A DNA stretch of 64,000 bases from Bipolaris cookei (Eukaryota > Ascomycota > Dothideomycetes > Pleosporales > Pleosporaceae). The DNA lies in NCBI GenBank assembly GCA_002286855.1, contig NRSV01000002.1:678152-742151 (forward strand), read 5' to 3'. Shown one piece after another: positions 22,242-32,920 of this stretch. The notes below the pieces were generated by a model. That model did no database searches. It was not told where the DNA came from and saw nothing but the letters and a program-made list of their open reading frames with translations. The first letter of the stretch is position 1, and each line of letters begins with the position of its first letter. Both the position numbers and the translations under genes were made by a program.

Positions 22242-23075
22242 TGTGAATCTATGACAGCTAGAATGCGCTTGTGGGCAATTAGTGACGGGAGGCGATGTGG
22301 TTGACGGAACTTCCGTTGTTATTGAGGCAGCCGTCCGACGCGTCGGATGTCCAGTAGCTTCGGCTTGCGGCTGTTAATGGTGGGCTTGGCATTTCTTCAG
22401 CCGAGAGAATGTGTCATCGTGCATGCGAGCTTCCGATACTCGAATCACTACCCGGCTGCAAGCAACGTGTTAGTGGGACTCAATGAATGTAGTGGAAGGA
22501 AAACAACTACAAATGTCAAAAAATCAGTACTTTTTCCCTAGCCGTTACAAGTATCTTTTTTGGCTTTTCATCAAGAGGTACAATAGTCACGAAGTATGGC
22601 ATGGCATTATTCACTTATTCATTCCGGATTATTTCTTACTTGGAAGATATTTAAGTTACGTAACAGCCAAGATAGAAGTCCGAAGGACCTTATACCCAGT
22701 CTCCTCATAAGACCATTCAACCAAACAGTAGGGTTAACGATATCGACGTTCTTAAAAACATATCACATCTTTGCTGAACAATTCTCTCTAATACTCTATT
22801 CTTCTAGATATTGCAACATAAGTTCTATCAATAACCCAGATGCATAAATGTCTTCTATATAGCAATTTCCTTCTGTGAATGCAACTCCGTTCTAAAACAA
22901 AGTCGCCAATCTTATCTTCTCTAGATAAGCCAAATGACCAGAAAAGCAATCTTGAACGACTTTTCCAAACGCCATGCCATCATTCTATCCATACCCATGC
23001 GCAGAAAACCCCGACACAAAAGACAATTTTCCCCATCCCCCTGAACTCCCATCAAACCCTACATCCCAATCTCCC
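22242..23075. other. Intergenic: regulator promoter, then AT-rich tract
   Basis: The first 110 bp hold the palindromes upstream of the Zn2Cys6 gene. From about 22490 to 23060 the sequence is AT-rich with no credible gene. This could be old mutated repeat DNA, but no coding remnant was recognised. Confidence 0.5.
22334..22347. promoter_or_regulatory. TCCGACGCGTCGGA palindrome upstream of the Zn2Cys6 gene
   Basis: A perfect 14-bp palindrome centred about 100 bp upstream of the regulator's ATG. Each arm contains a CGG triplet (on opposite strands), as in many Zn2Cys6 sites. A second, near palindrome, ACGGAACTTCCGT, lies at 22304-22316. The arm sequence TCCGACGC is shared with the IDO/kynureninase promoter repeat. 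Confidence 0.55.
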
Positions 23076-23815
23076 CTAATCAATCTCCATCATCTTCAAA
23101 TCCACAACCACAAAACTCTTCAACCACCTAAGCGCAAACTCCGTCACCTCCTTCGTCTCTTCCCCCTTCTGCACCCATACCCGCGTCTCCGGCAAACACT
23201 TACCCAATTCAGAAAGTCACACCACTTCTCCTCCATAGCCTCCAGCTCCCACTGTCCAGTCCGCACATTGAGATTGCGGCTGTGCCACAGCGTCTCACGG
23301 TTGTTATTGGAAGGATGCGTGTTATTGGGCTCGCAGCTGAACAGGCGGAGGGTGTTAGTGTACCAGTTTAGCTGGCTGAAGTAGATCCGCATTTCGTTTA
23401 TGGTGGAGTGGCAGCTGTGGAGTTTCGGTTGCAGCGACTTGGTTAAGATTTCGGCCAGTTGCGAGGGATGGGTATCAGACGGGACATGTTTGACGTCGGA
23501 GACTAAGTCCTTTAGGCGGACGATGCTGATTTCGATGGACTTGAAGAGCACGTCGTACTCTTCGGGGTGGGATAGGTCGAAGGCGTCTTCGAGCCTGACG
23601 AGGTGGAGGCCGTGGGTGGGACATCCGGCCATAGCTTCGCGTTTTGTGAGCTGCGATGTGTGGTACCGGTAGCCGACCGAGCGGTAATAGTCTTGCAGCT
23701 CAGTGCAGTATTTTAGGATGTTCTTGCCGTGCTGGATCAGTTTTTTGAGGGCTTAACATACCTCGGGGAACCGCGAAGGCTTCGCATCGTGGGCTTTAAT
23801 GCAAACTTTGCACAT
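23076..23815 (-). pseudogene. Unrecognised gene, probably disabled by a stop and a frameshift
   Basis: Reading from the ATG at 23815, the frame runs through a C-X2-C start (MCKVC) to an in-frame TAA at 23755-23753, then stays open for about 180 codons with coherent coding character (LKKLIQHGKNILKYC, then helix-like charged sequence). Near 23205-23212 the frame must shift by one base to continue as KCLPETRVWVQKGEETKEV and end at TAG 23078-23076. The TAA could derive from CAA by a C-to-T change. Alternatives: a 30 or 63 nt intron beginning at a GTATGT over the stop, and a 35 nt GTAAGT...GCAG intron over the shift. The two short ones are below the usual fungal minimum. The family is not recognised; intact, it would be about 245 residues. 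Confidence 0.5.
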
Positions 23816-24555
23816 GGTTGTGGATTTCGTTTGGGTGATGGGTTTCCTTTGAGTTATGAGTTCTCTTTAAATTGTGGGTTCTATTAGAGTCGTGTTGATG
23901 ATATTGTTTGTTGTAATTGTAGTTATAGTTGTATGAGTTGGAAGTTGTATATGGGAGAAACAAGTATCTGGAATATAGTCTCAAATTCGACGAGAATTTA
24001 ATCAGCGTTGTATATCTGTCACTGTACAGTGTGTGGTGTGTTGACATTGTGACCTCATGTCTGTCCGGTGAGAACAGGCGACACTGCTTAGTATTGGAAA
24101 TACAATGTCAAAGCCATGTTCATTTGATGTTACCTTCTGTGTGCTTTCACAGCCCGTCGTTCGGTAACTCGTCGTAAATAGCATCCACGTGTAAATTTTT
24201 TTGGCAGTAAACATGGTCGATAAGTGCACCTTAGTGAGTGTCAGCCGTCATATTCTAAAATACAAGTAGGCCACCACGAAAGGTGCATGGATCATTTACC
24301 AAAAAAAGTAGGTAACTTATCAACAGAAGTAAGTAGAAGACAACTTGATATATATACAAACAGGCTATGACATTCTATAAACTAGGCAACGGCGCTGGGA
24401 TATAAAGATAGCTGTGTTCTATGACAAAGAAGAAAATACAATGAAAAGGTATATAGTGATGAAGGATACATGCCAAAACCACTGTCTCAAATAACAGACT
24501 CCCATTCTTTGTACCATAATAAACATGAACAACACCTAACAAAGCAGCAATCGCA
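23816..24555. other. AT-rich intergenic, nothing recognised
   Basis: AT-rich, with short TTGTA/GTTATAG-type repeats near 23900-23940. No coding potential on either strand. Confidence 0.5.
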
Positions 24556-25860
24556 CTACTGACCACCGCCTACAGCAATGGTGAACAGCTGCGGGCTTCC
24601 GTCGAAAATTGTTCCAGCAACATCCTGTCCACCGTCCGGGACCACATCGTCGTAGGGGAAAGCGTAACCTCGCCCATCCTTTTGAATCTCATGCAAGATA
24701 CGCGAGTAGTGGTTCGTCGTTGGATCTTTGTAGTATTGGCTCGGGTTGCTGCCATTAGGAAATTGATTGCCAGGTGTGTTGAGCAGAGTACTTCTGTTGA
24801 AGGCAGCTGCGAGACGAGGAATGACTGCATTGCGAGCCTGGTTGGACCCTGTTTGAAACGGTCCCGTGCTGCATGTAAAAATGTCTCTTGCTGTTGGCGC
24901 AGTAAAAGAACCCGCCTCGCCAAGCTGAAGCTCGTTCCCCTGGACGCGACCTCGCAGATTACCAGCAGCAGCTTGTGTGTTGATGGTCATATCTTCATTG
25001 CGGAACTTGTTCCACACTGCTTGGACGTAGCCATCCCAGTAATTACCCCACGCATCCGCATTGCCGACAAGTAGGTTGTTCGGACTCAGAACTCGCAATA
25101 CACGGCCGTTATTCTCGTAGATCAACTTGTCCCAAGGGCGTCCATCACTTTGTGCTTGGGCGCGTAGCCTGTCCTGCAACACTTTCGGCCCATCAGGGCC
25201 CATGCCTGGTACGCTCTGCGTCTGACCTTGGGTGTTGGTAAGGCTCATTGCGACTGGGATGCTGACAAAGTCGACATAGCTGATGTTCGCAAAGAGCTGT
25301 GCATCGTTGTAGGTGAATTCACAGAAGGTCCAGTCGATGTTGAAGTTTGGATCACTAGGGTTGGTTACGCTTGGCTCGACGACAGCAGGGCCGGGGTTGA
25401 GCCGGAAGGTGAGCTTCGCACCGATGCTGAACCAGATGCGACCACCAGCAATCTTTGGTATTCTGACATTAACGGTATTCCCTGGATTACCGAGCGGAAT
25501 GGCGACGTCAGCCTGGAGTGGTTGCAGGATTTCACTGGGCCCTACAGGATAGTACACAGTCTGGCCGTCTGACTGGATGAAAATCGGCGTGTTTCCCCGC
25601 TCGAGGGCGAGACCTGTGATGTATGCATATACCGTGCTGGAGCTAGATTTGTTCTGGAGTGCGAGCTGAAGGGTTCCAGGGGCGGCTTCAGCTAATACTT
25701 GTTGTTGGTCACCATTGGCCTGGGACGCCGGCGCCGGCGCTGGTGCTGGCGTCTCGATAAGACTGTCGGCTTTGGTAGGGGCGGAAGGTTCTGCCGGTTT
25801 CGATTTGCGGTTCTGAAAGCTCTGGCGACGCTTGTTCAAGAAACTCTTGAACGCCTTCAT
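24556..25860 (-). CDS. GH64 beta-1,3-glucanase, no classical signal peptide
   Basis: A single exon of 434 residues from the ATG at 25860. The family (laminaripentaose-producing, thaumatin-like fold) hydrolyses beta-1,3-glucan. Landmarks: PGTLQLALQNKSSSSTVYAYITG at about 61-83, GGRIWFSIGAKLTFRLNPGP at about 139-158, FCEFTYND with Glu181, and ISYVDFVSIP with Asp197. The 16-residue spacing of this Glu/Asp pair matches the catalytic pair known in the bacterial enzyme (Glu154/Asp170). The C-terminal part contains the RILHEIQKDGRGYAFPYDDV block and a terminal TIAVGGG. The N-terminus is highly basic (MKAFKSFLNKRRQSFQNRK) followed by a Pro/Ala linker and lacks a hydrophobic leader, so secretion by the standard route is doubtful. 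A downstream start or a missed 5' exon is the alternative. Confidence 0.88.
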   Translation of the reverse strand: MKAFKSFLNKRRQSFQNRKSKPAEPSAPTKADSLIETPAPAPAPASQANGDQQQVLAEAAPGTLQLALQNKSSSSTVYAYITGLALERGNTPIFIQSDGQTVYYPVGPSEILQPLQADVAIPLGNPGNTVNVRIPKIAGGRIWFSIGAKLTFRLNPGPAVVEPSVTNPSDPNFNIDWTFCEFTYNDAQLFANISYVDFVSIPVAMSLTNTQGQTQSVPGMGPDGPKVLQDRLRAQAQSDGRPWDKLIYENNGRVLRVLSPNNLLVGNADAWGNYWDGYVQAVWNKFRNEDMTINTQAAAGNLRGRVQGNELQLGEAGSFTAPTARDIFTCSTGPFQTGSNQARNAVIPRLAAAFNRSTLLNTPGNQFPNGSNPSQYYKDPTTNHYSRILHEIQKDGRGYAFPYDDVVPDGGQDVAGTIFDGSPQLFTIAVGGGQ

Positions 25861-27169
25861 GTTGGACGACTGTCAATACTTAGGATAATAGGCGTAGAAG
25901 TGAAAAAAAATAGGGATAAGTATACTGAGAGCACTGTTCTTTGAAAAGCAAAGAGGGAAAAGAAGGCGACGATGTGAAGGATGCTTCGAGGTAAAGTCAA
26001 TTCTTAAACGCGTAATGCATGAAATAACAAAGAGATTTTATACATGGATGACAGCAAAACGCGTCGTCAACGACGTGGAATTCAAGGCGTGAATACAAGG
26101 GTCCAGCTGATGTCACACATGCGATGGTCTTGCCGGGGTGGGTAAACCGGTTAGTGGTCGGCGCCTACTCGCCAAGAGTCAGCAATGGCAATTACATTGT
26201 AATGGCCAATCAGAGCGCGGGAACCATCACCACCATCTTGCGGCCCGATCGGGAAGGCCCATGTCAAAGAAGCACGGGAGATGCACTCGTGCCTGGCAAT
26301 GCTGACTTGCGGGGTGGTGGGATTGCGCCATGGACAAAGGTTGCGAGCTGGCATTGGACAGAGTCTACTAGCTGTCAGCTTAGAACGACAAAGAATGGTA
26401 AGAAGCAGTACGGGAACTGCTGTCTACGTAGGGTTCCAAGCACGTGACCTTCGTAAAAAAGTCTCACATGCTAGCATTTAGTGCTTAAGCCATGCGTATG
26501 AAGCGCCCAGAAACGTTTTCGTGGTTGGGGCGCGAGCCAGAGCATTGCGTCTTTAGTGTCTAATCCGACATCTCGTGAACTGCCTTAGCGTAAGAGTGAT
26601 CACCCATGCCACATGTACTGCCGGGAAGCCAGAACTAACCTACTCGTACCCCTACTATCTTAGCTATCCCAAGCTCTTAGGCTAACAAATAGAGATTTGT
26701 AACGTGAAGATTATCCGTACCTATGCTTTCCAAGCTCCATCAGTAGCGTTCTTCTGTGGACAAGAGCTGGCACTGATCGCCAAAATCTGAATCTTCGATT
26801 GTGATAGTATGCTTCGGTCACGCTGTAAGCCACCAAGAATTGGTATGAATGTGGTAAAGTCGTCCGAAGCAATCATATTTCATCCTGGTATGCGAGTAGG
26901 TCCAAGCGTAAAGCTCTAGTGGTGTATGACTATTTTCTTCTCTCACTTGGCCCATCTTATCAATATCCCGTGGTGATGCTCTGTCATGGGTGCACCAAGT
27001 TGGTGCTCTCGAGTCACATAGAGAGGTGTGGTCGCTAGGATCAACAACACGTGGTATAGGGCTATCCTGGATCCATTTGCGAAAAGAGTTGCGTAACAAA
27101 TGCCGAGACTAGTAAGTTCTTCTCCCAGTGTGTAGCGCTAGGCTAATCATCTGATCTCCCTACCAAATG
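25861..27169. other. Intergenic, nothing recognised
   Basis: Upstream region of the GH64 gene and 3' side of the second Zn2Cys6 gene. Composition is mixed, with no extended open frame, RNA gene or repeat that I can support. Confidence 0.5.
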
Positions 27170-29538
27170 CTAGAATGACGCACCACTACCAAAAGCCATT
27201 TCTGAGTAGCTGTCATAGCATTGGTCGCCCCAGATACCTCCAGCCATATCAAAGAACTGCTCAATGTCGAAATCTGTACTTCTCATTAGCGCAAACGGAT
27301 CACTGCTCCCATTGGCCGCGCCATCCATCTCCGCACTGCTTTCGCACGTGAAGTTCGCATCAGTCAGTGCGGGGTATTGTGCCTCTGATCCATGCATGGG
27401 GCATGCTGTTGATATGACAGAGATTGGACACGAGGCCTCGGCCGTACCTGTCTCCGTCGTCGCCCTTTGTGGAGACTGCATAGGTTTCTGCATTGGTGCT
27501 TTTGGTCGGATCTTACGGATGTACCAATTCTGCGTCAAGTCTATCATGAAACACATAGCTCGCCAGAAGTCGCTGTGGGACTGCTTCGCCTCGTTGTACG
27601 TCGATAATTTTTGCATTCGGAAGCAAAGAGATTCGAGACACAGCTCAAGACGTACTCGCTCTTGAGCTGCTTGCGCATCCCAACCGCAGGCAGCATAGTC
27701 ATCATTGGGCATACACAGCCTGGCTACCGACATGATGACCGACGGTAAACGCATCCACTCAGAGAAGGATATGAAATGGTACTCGCTAGCTGGAAAAGAT
27801 AAAAGAGTATCCAAGAATTGTTTGCCAGCTTCCAGTGCAGAGAACAAAGAGTTGAGCTGAGCCGAGTGCGGCGGTGGGGGAACACTCAAGGCTTGTGGGC
27901 GAAGGGAGACGCTATGCAATAGTGTCTTGCTGAAAGAGAACGAAAGTTCGAGCACTGTGTGCTATTAACGAAGTCCAGGTAGTTCCTTAGACATAGAGAG
28001 GTACTTACGTCTTTGATATGCAGAGCAACAAGATCTTATTTTCCATACATCAAGCTAACCTTCTATAGAACGCAAATACATAAGCATGCGTCCATCAGAT
28101 AGTGATAGCTGCGCCGTATCAGCCGTAAACAGAGTGTCTTGTATTTGTTCCTCAACCTGTCGCAGGGATATCAAGTGGCTAATGGCTTCATCAGATTTGT
28201 GCTCTAGTTCTTTTCTCAAGCTTTCAGCCGCTTCGGTCATGAAACGTGTATGCTTGAGTAGATTCGGCTTTTGAAAAGCACCGCCTACCCTGCACAATGT
28301 CAACAAAGTATCAAACACTCCTTGAGGAGAACATACATGGACGACACGTAATAGCAACCCAGGAATGCTCTTTGTCTTTCTCGTAATTCTTTTCCAGATG
28401 GCGGTGAGGGCCTACCCCGTAGCGGAGGGGTAAAGTCGATTGGTTGGTAATCCTGGTGGAGACCAATGTCAAGTGCCAGTCCAATCACAAGGTGGTGTAG
28501 GAAGAAGATTTGTTGCGTCTTGTGGCTGAAAACAAAATGGTACCTTTTGTGTTCAGCAAATCGTAAGCCATGCACGTAGAGGAGAAGTACCAGGATAGAT
28601 AAACGAGGACGCTCTGTACTAGCCCGAGCGTCTTTTGAGGACGGATCATTGTGCGATGAGCAAGTTCCGTACGGTATATTGTGTCAAGTCTTCTCTGCGC
28701 CGAGTAGTCCTTCCAAGACGCTACTGTCATTATCGCAAGAAAGAGCATTGGCCTCTCTACATGCAAGTCGGCGCTGGAGAGCTGTTGAGATATAACAACA
28801 AAGGGAAATGTAACTGACATGGAACGAAATTTCTTCATTAATGATTCTGCTTCGCCTGAAGCAAGTAGACTTCGGACAAGCTCATCATCTACCGGGTCTT
28901 CAAGTCGCCTTGTCGGCCTGAAAGGACCTTCAGAAGGCTGGCCTGCAGTTTGTCGATCATCGAAGCCATGTATACCACGAATTTCTTCGAGGTATTGGCG
29001 ATCAACTTCAGCATCATCAGAATTTCTTCTTAAGCATGCTTCTGATTGGGGTTCAATAGTCATCCAACCTCCTGTGACAACCGGTTTTGTTGTCCTTGGC
29101 GGAACGGTAGGTGGAATGAACGCCGAGCTAGCCGGGACTTCATTTCCAGATGCACAAACGAGTTTGGCTAAAAGCCCATCAATCTTTTGTTCAACTTGAG
29201 CAATGCGTCTGAATGGAGTAAGACCCAAGAGATGCCGATGACCGACGCCGACTTACGAAGGGGCACGCAGCTTTCTTGCTCGTCGGGGCGCGTCAGCCCA
29301 AACGCACTCGTTTCCGGAAGTGGAACATCTATAGTAATTTAGAAAATTCCTGAAATAATTGAGCCATCTTTGAGGAACGTTCGCGTCCATAGCTATGGTG
29401 GAGCAAGCAGTACCTCTGGCATCGACTGGATTGGCTGCTCGGCAAACATTTGGTTTTTAGATTTCTACAGCGTTGACACGCTTGTAGAGTCCTTGACTGC
29501 TCCGCTTTTGCAGTGGAATGCCTCTCGTTTTCCTGCAT
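27170..29538 (-). CDS. Zn2Cys6 transcription factor with fungal-specific domain
   Basis: Seven exons fit: 29538-29414, 29328-29257, 29208-28576, 28525-28337, 28289-28060, 28034-28009, 27961-27170, for 688 residues. The zinc cluster, split by intron 1, has Cys21, 24, 31, 40, 43 and 50 (CX2CX6CX8CX2CX6C). A coiled-coil-like IAQVEQKIDGLLAKL follows. The middle homology region shows SVLVYLSWYF joined to THKTQQIFFLHHLVIGLALDIGL, as in this family. Near the C-terminus is a conserved FISFSEWMRLP block and then an acidic, aromatic tail. The weak point is 28035-28059: only 25 nt must be removed to keep frame, too short for a normal intron, so either a nearby splice is misread or the gene carries a lesion there. 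The target is unknown. Confidence 0.72.
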
Positions 29539-29961
29539 CCAAAATTGTTTGTGTGGAAGTTGAAGCAAAAGTAGGGGATCGGGGAGAGTGTTCGACGGGA
29601 TACGGAACAGAGAAAATGCTCCTACCCGTTCCCGACCAGCCTAACTGCTTTGGGATGGGAGTGGGGACGTGGGGACGTGGGGACCCGTGGTTGCCTTACC
29701 AGTTACACACAATTTCATCTCCATTCTAACGATGCAAGCATCACCAAACACACCGTCAACAAGTAAACATTTACCGATTTTTCTGTTATTTCTATTTGCA
29801 AAATAAGCCAGGCAATGTGATCTCTTATGATACATGGCAGGAGGCCTTCCACAATGACCCGTTGGCCGCTTCCGAGTTCCTGATATTCGCACTCTTTCTA
29901 CCTCTAAATTATCAAGCCCGCCAATTACTTCACTCGTCTGTCTCCGAAGATCGTAGTAGTC
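29539..29961. other. Intergenic between two minus-strand genes, with a G-rich tract
   Basis: Promoter side of the second Zn2Cys6 gene and 3' side of the TMEM205-like gene. The only feature seen is the G-run block at 29652-29682. Confidence 0.5.
29652..29682 (+). repeat. G-rich tandem repeat, potential G-quadruplex
   Basis: The plus strand reads GGGATGGGAGTGGGGACGTG and then two further GGGG runs: five G-runs of 3-4 bases separated by 2-4 bases. It includes three tandem GTGGGGAC units at 29661-29684. It lies 114-144 bp upstream of the ATG of the Zn2Cys6 gene at 29538. Confidence 0.6.
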
Positions 29962-30597
29962 CTAAAACTGCAGCCTTGAAGCTAGCTGCCAGCCATACCA
30001 AAGCGTTGCGCCAATAGTGATCAGATTCAAATGGATGCTCATTGCATGTGCACGAGAAAATGCCTTATTCAACAATAGTATTTCCTCACTCCTTGCACCT
30101 TGGCCACTATTCAGCTTTGCATCGTGTGTTGCTATTCTTCGCATTAGTCCTACGTCGTACGAACAGACCACTGAAAATTCGCTTCAAAGACCCTGTTGGT
30201 ACGGTCTCAAGCAATACTCCATCACACAGGAGCTCTACATACCTTGAGTTGCCCTCTCAATCATCAGAGTCCTAGTCCGCGGCCCATACAAGGCCAAGTT
30301 CAATCCTGCAGTCACCCCGGCTATTGCAAAAGAAATCCAATTGACCGGTTCTCCGAATGACGAGAATGGCCCGTAAGGTGGACGTGTCAGCGCGAAGACG
30401 AGCAAAAGCAGCGATTGGGCCTTGAAGTAGGCTGGGAAGAGGCGCTTTTGCAAACCCACAAATTCCGGCTTGGGCAAAGCCCTGTAAGTAATCATCGTTA
30501 CCACGAAGGTCTGATATAGTTCCGTCCCAATCAAAGTGGAGTAAGCCAGTAAGTGGATCGGTGGAAGGATGGCTGATGCTATGGTGGAGAGCAACAT
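29962..30597 (-). CDS. TMEM205-like (DUF4149) membrane protein
   Basis: Exons 30597-30243 and 30170-29962 around a 72 bp intron give 187 residues, close to the usual length of about 190. The ATG at 30597 is the first in frame. The order of signatures matches the family: HLLAYSTLIGTELYQTF in the first membrane segment, then LQKRLFPAYFKAQSLLLL, a PPYGP turn, WISFAIAGVTAGLNLALYGPRT in the third segment, and FSRAHAMSIHLNLITIG in the last. Four membrane helices are expected. The cellular role of fungal members is not established; human TMEM205 is linked to vesicle traffic and platinum resistance. The stretch just after the intron (VVCSYDVGLMRRIATHD) fits less well, so the exact 3' splice is less certain than the rest. 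Confidence 0.82.
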
Positions 30598-30807
30598 ATC
30601 TTCAATCAAAAATTTCTTCGAAAAGATCAATTGAATCGACTGGGAAGATGAGGTATATTAGAGAGGGCATGGTAAATGATTTTTGAGTTGTGTTGCTGCC
30701 TGGCGAGCCAGAGGCGGGTCGGATCTCACGCCTCAACTAGCTTCCGTGCCGTTTAGCTCTAACCCTTTTTAAATACTCCATTAGGAAACAAGGAATATTT
30801 CTACTAA

Positions 30808-31290
30808 CTCGAAAATGATCTCTACACAGAAAAGTGGGAACGATGGTGGAAGATAGCAAAAGACAAGCCACGTCGCACAGCACCTACCTGGACAGACCAC
30901 TGGGACTACCAGCCACTACACCTGTATGATGACAAGTCTAAGCACCTTGCCACGGATATAATGCTACTGTGAACAGGGATTCTAAAGCTCCGAGCGTGGT
31001 TAAATAAAGTAGGAATACCCAACATAGACCCTAACTGCATGTGTGGCCATAGCAGACAGACTCTCACCCATGTCCTAACATATTGTCCGGACACAAAGGT
31101 GGCCAGAGCTAATCTTCTAGCCCGCATAGACTCAACCCAGATCCAGAAACTACTTAGAGATAAGGGTAAGGTGGGGATAGCCGGCCAGTGGCTCCTAGAC
31201 ACAGGCCTGCTCGAGCACCTTAGAGTCGCGATCGAGGTTGCTAACATCGACATGAGAGCATGGAAGCCGTTTCACATGCCAAGCTCCTAA
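30808..31290 (+). mobile_element. LINE (Tad1-like) reverse-transcriptase C-terminal remnant
   Basis: One reading frame encodes about 160 residues with the terminal zinc knuckle of fungal LINE ORF2 proteins, CMCGHSRQTLTHVLTYC (CX1CX8HX4C), preceded by TGILKLRAWLNKVGIP. The frame is interrupted by TGA at 30970-30972, where relatives have Arg (LRTG), consistent with CGA to TGA. There is no upstream reverse-transcriptase or endonuclease domain, as expected for a 5'-truncated, inactive copy. The following 3' sequence to about 31510 ends near an ATTT repeat at 31491-31506 that could be the old tail. The neighbouring DNA is AT-rich, and mutation by RIP is possible. Confidence 0.65.
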
Positions 31291-32099
31291 TTGAGCCAAC
31301 TAACTACACTATGCTACCCTGAAGAGCGGCAACACAGTCAGCGACGGTACGCAGAGGGGGAGAAAGGGAAGAGAACTGCAATAGGCGATAGTTGAGGTTT
31401 TTAGCAGGGAAACCTGCTATATTTGCTCTACTTTTCTAGAAAGAAAGAATAGTGTTCATAGACCCATAAGGGAACCAGGTAGCACTTTGAATTTATTTAT
31501 TTATTTAACTCGAAGATGAGAGCAATGTGATTACTTGTCATGTTTTTTGTGTGAATGCATACGGCAACATCGTCCTGCAGTTCCTAAGGCGTGTTTGTTC
31601 GTGAACCGCCAAATGTCTAATCAATCACATCTATGAGGCAGCTATTTACTCTGCTGATTAGAACACTCTAGTATGTATCATAAGCAAATAGCGTACCTAC
31701 ATCGCACTATAAGGACCTATCCTCAAAGACGGATCTCTCGGATCAAATTACCCTAAGGTTTCAAGCGATCAGCAATGCACCCTTACAATGTCTCCCCCGC
31801 TAAAGTAATTGCAGGAATTATTTAGTATCTCTACAACTTTAGGAAAAACTGCCGACAATAGAACCGGTTCTTATACTACTGAGAGTATGGTGATGATCTA
31901 GTATAAATACCATAAATTAAATGCACGATGGAAAATACCTGCTACTATTTCCACTGTCAGCGATATAAATCTGAGAGAACTACAGATGTAAAGGCCTACT
32001 ACTGTTGTAGGCAGGGCCTTTCTTACTACTCTAAATAATCGATATCCTTTATCGGTTGTCACATTTTCAAACAAGTAGAAAGATATCGTAGCTCTAACC
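31291..32099. other. AT-rich flank of the LINE remnant and promoter of the SGNH hydrolase
   Basis: No gene. Contains the ATTT repeat at 31491-31506 and a generally AT-rich sequence up to the start codon at 32100. Confidence 0.5.
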
Positions 32100-32920
32100 A
32101 TGTATTTTACCCTGTTATCCCTACTTCCTCTTTTTTTCGCAGCACCAAGTAGCTTGCGCGATGCCGCCACCAAACCCATATATTGGCTTCTAGCCGGCGA
32201 CTCAACAACAGCTACTGGCGGACGGGGCGATGCATTCCTCTCCAAAACCGTTGCGCAAGGATCTTACGGCAAAAACTACGGACACAGCGGTGCAACAACG
32301 GCATCCTTCCGCGCCGGAGGCGACTGGGGCAGAGTAATCAAAGATATATCAACCTACAAGCAAGAACTTAAAGTCTATGTCACAATACAGGTGCTTCCTC
32401 GCCGCTTTCAAAAATCAGTAAGAAAGATTGAAGCTGACCGCACGTACAGTTCGGCCACAACGACCAAAAGGAAACCTCAGGCGTCACCCCAACCCAATAC
32501 CGCACCAACTTCGCAACGTTCGCATCAGAAGTCCAAAACTCAGGTGCAACACCCACCCTCATCACACCCCTCAAACGCCGCACCTTCAACACAACCACCA
32601 GTCGTATTATTGAAAACCTAGCCAAAGAAAGCGTACTCACAATCGACGTCGCCACGTCAAGCAACTTGCACTTCATCGATCTCAACAAAGCGTCGACAGC
32701 CTACACCAACGCTATTGGGCAAGCTGGCGTGGACACGTATAGTTGGGGAGAGAACGGGACAACCGGGAGGGATCGCATACATTTGAATCTGTGGGGGGAG
32801 GTGGTGTTTGGGAGGCTGGTGAGTGATTTGTTGGTGAAGAATTATGCGGGGGAGTTTGCGGAGTGGACGGTGGAGAATGAGACATTGAGTCGGCTTATTA
32901 GGGAGGGGAAGGTTGCTTAG
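32100..32920 (+). CDS. Secreted SGNH hydrolase, rhamnogalacturonan acetylesterase-like
   Basis: Exons 32100-32390 and 32450-32920 (59 bp phase-0 intron) give 253 residues. A signal peptide covers about residues 1-15 (MYFTLLSLLPLFFAAP). SGNH blocks are complete: block I GDST with nucleophile Ser35, GRGDAF and the YGHSGATTASF segment (block II Gly), block III GHND (residues 99-102) directly after the splice, and block V DRIH with Asp205 and His208. This is the CE12 type, which removes acetyl groups from rhamnogalacturonan in pectin, so a role in plant cell-wall breakdown outside the cell is inferred. The stop is 142 bp from the convergent stop of the NLR-like gene. Confidence 0.88.

Noticed and set aside
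27170..30597. Secondary-metabolite gene cluster around the second Zn2Cys6 gene
   Set aside because: The neighbours are a GH64 glucanase and a TMEM205-like protein; no synthase, P450, transporter or tailoring enzyme is present.
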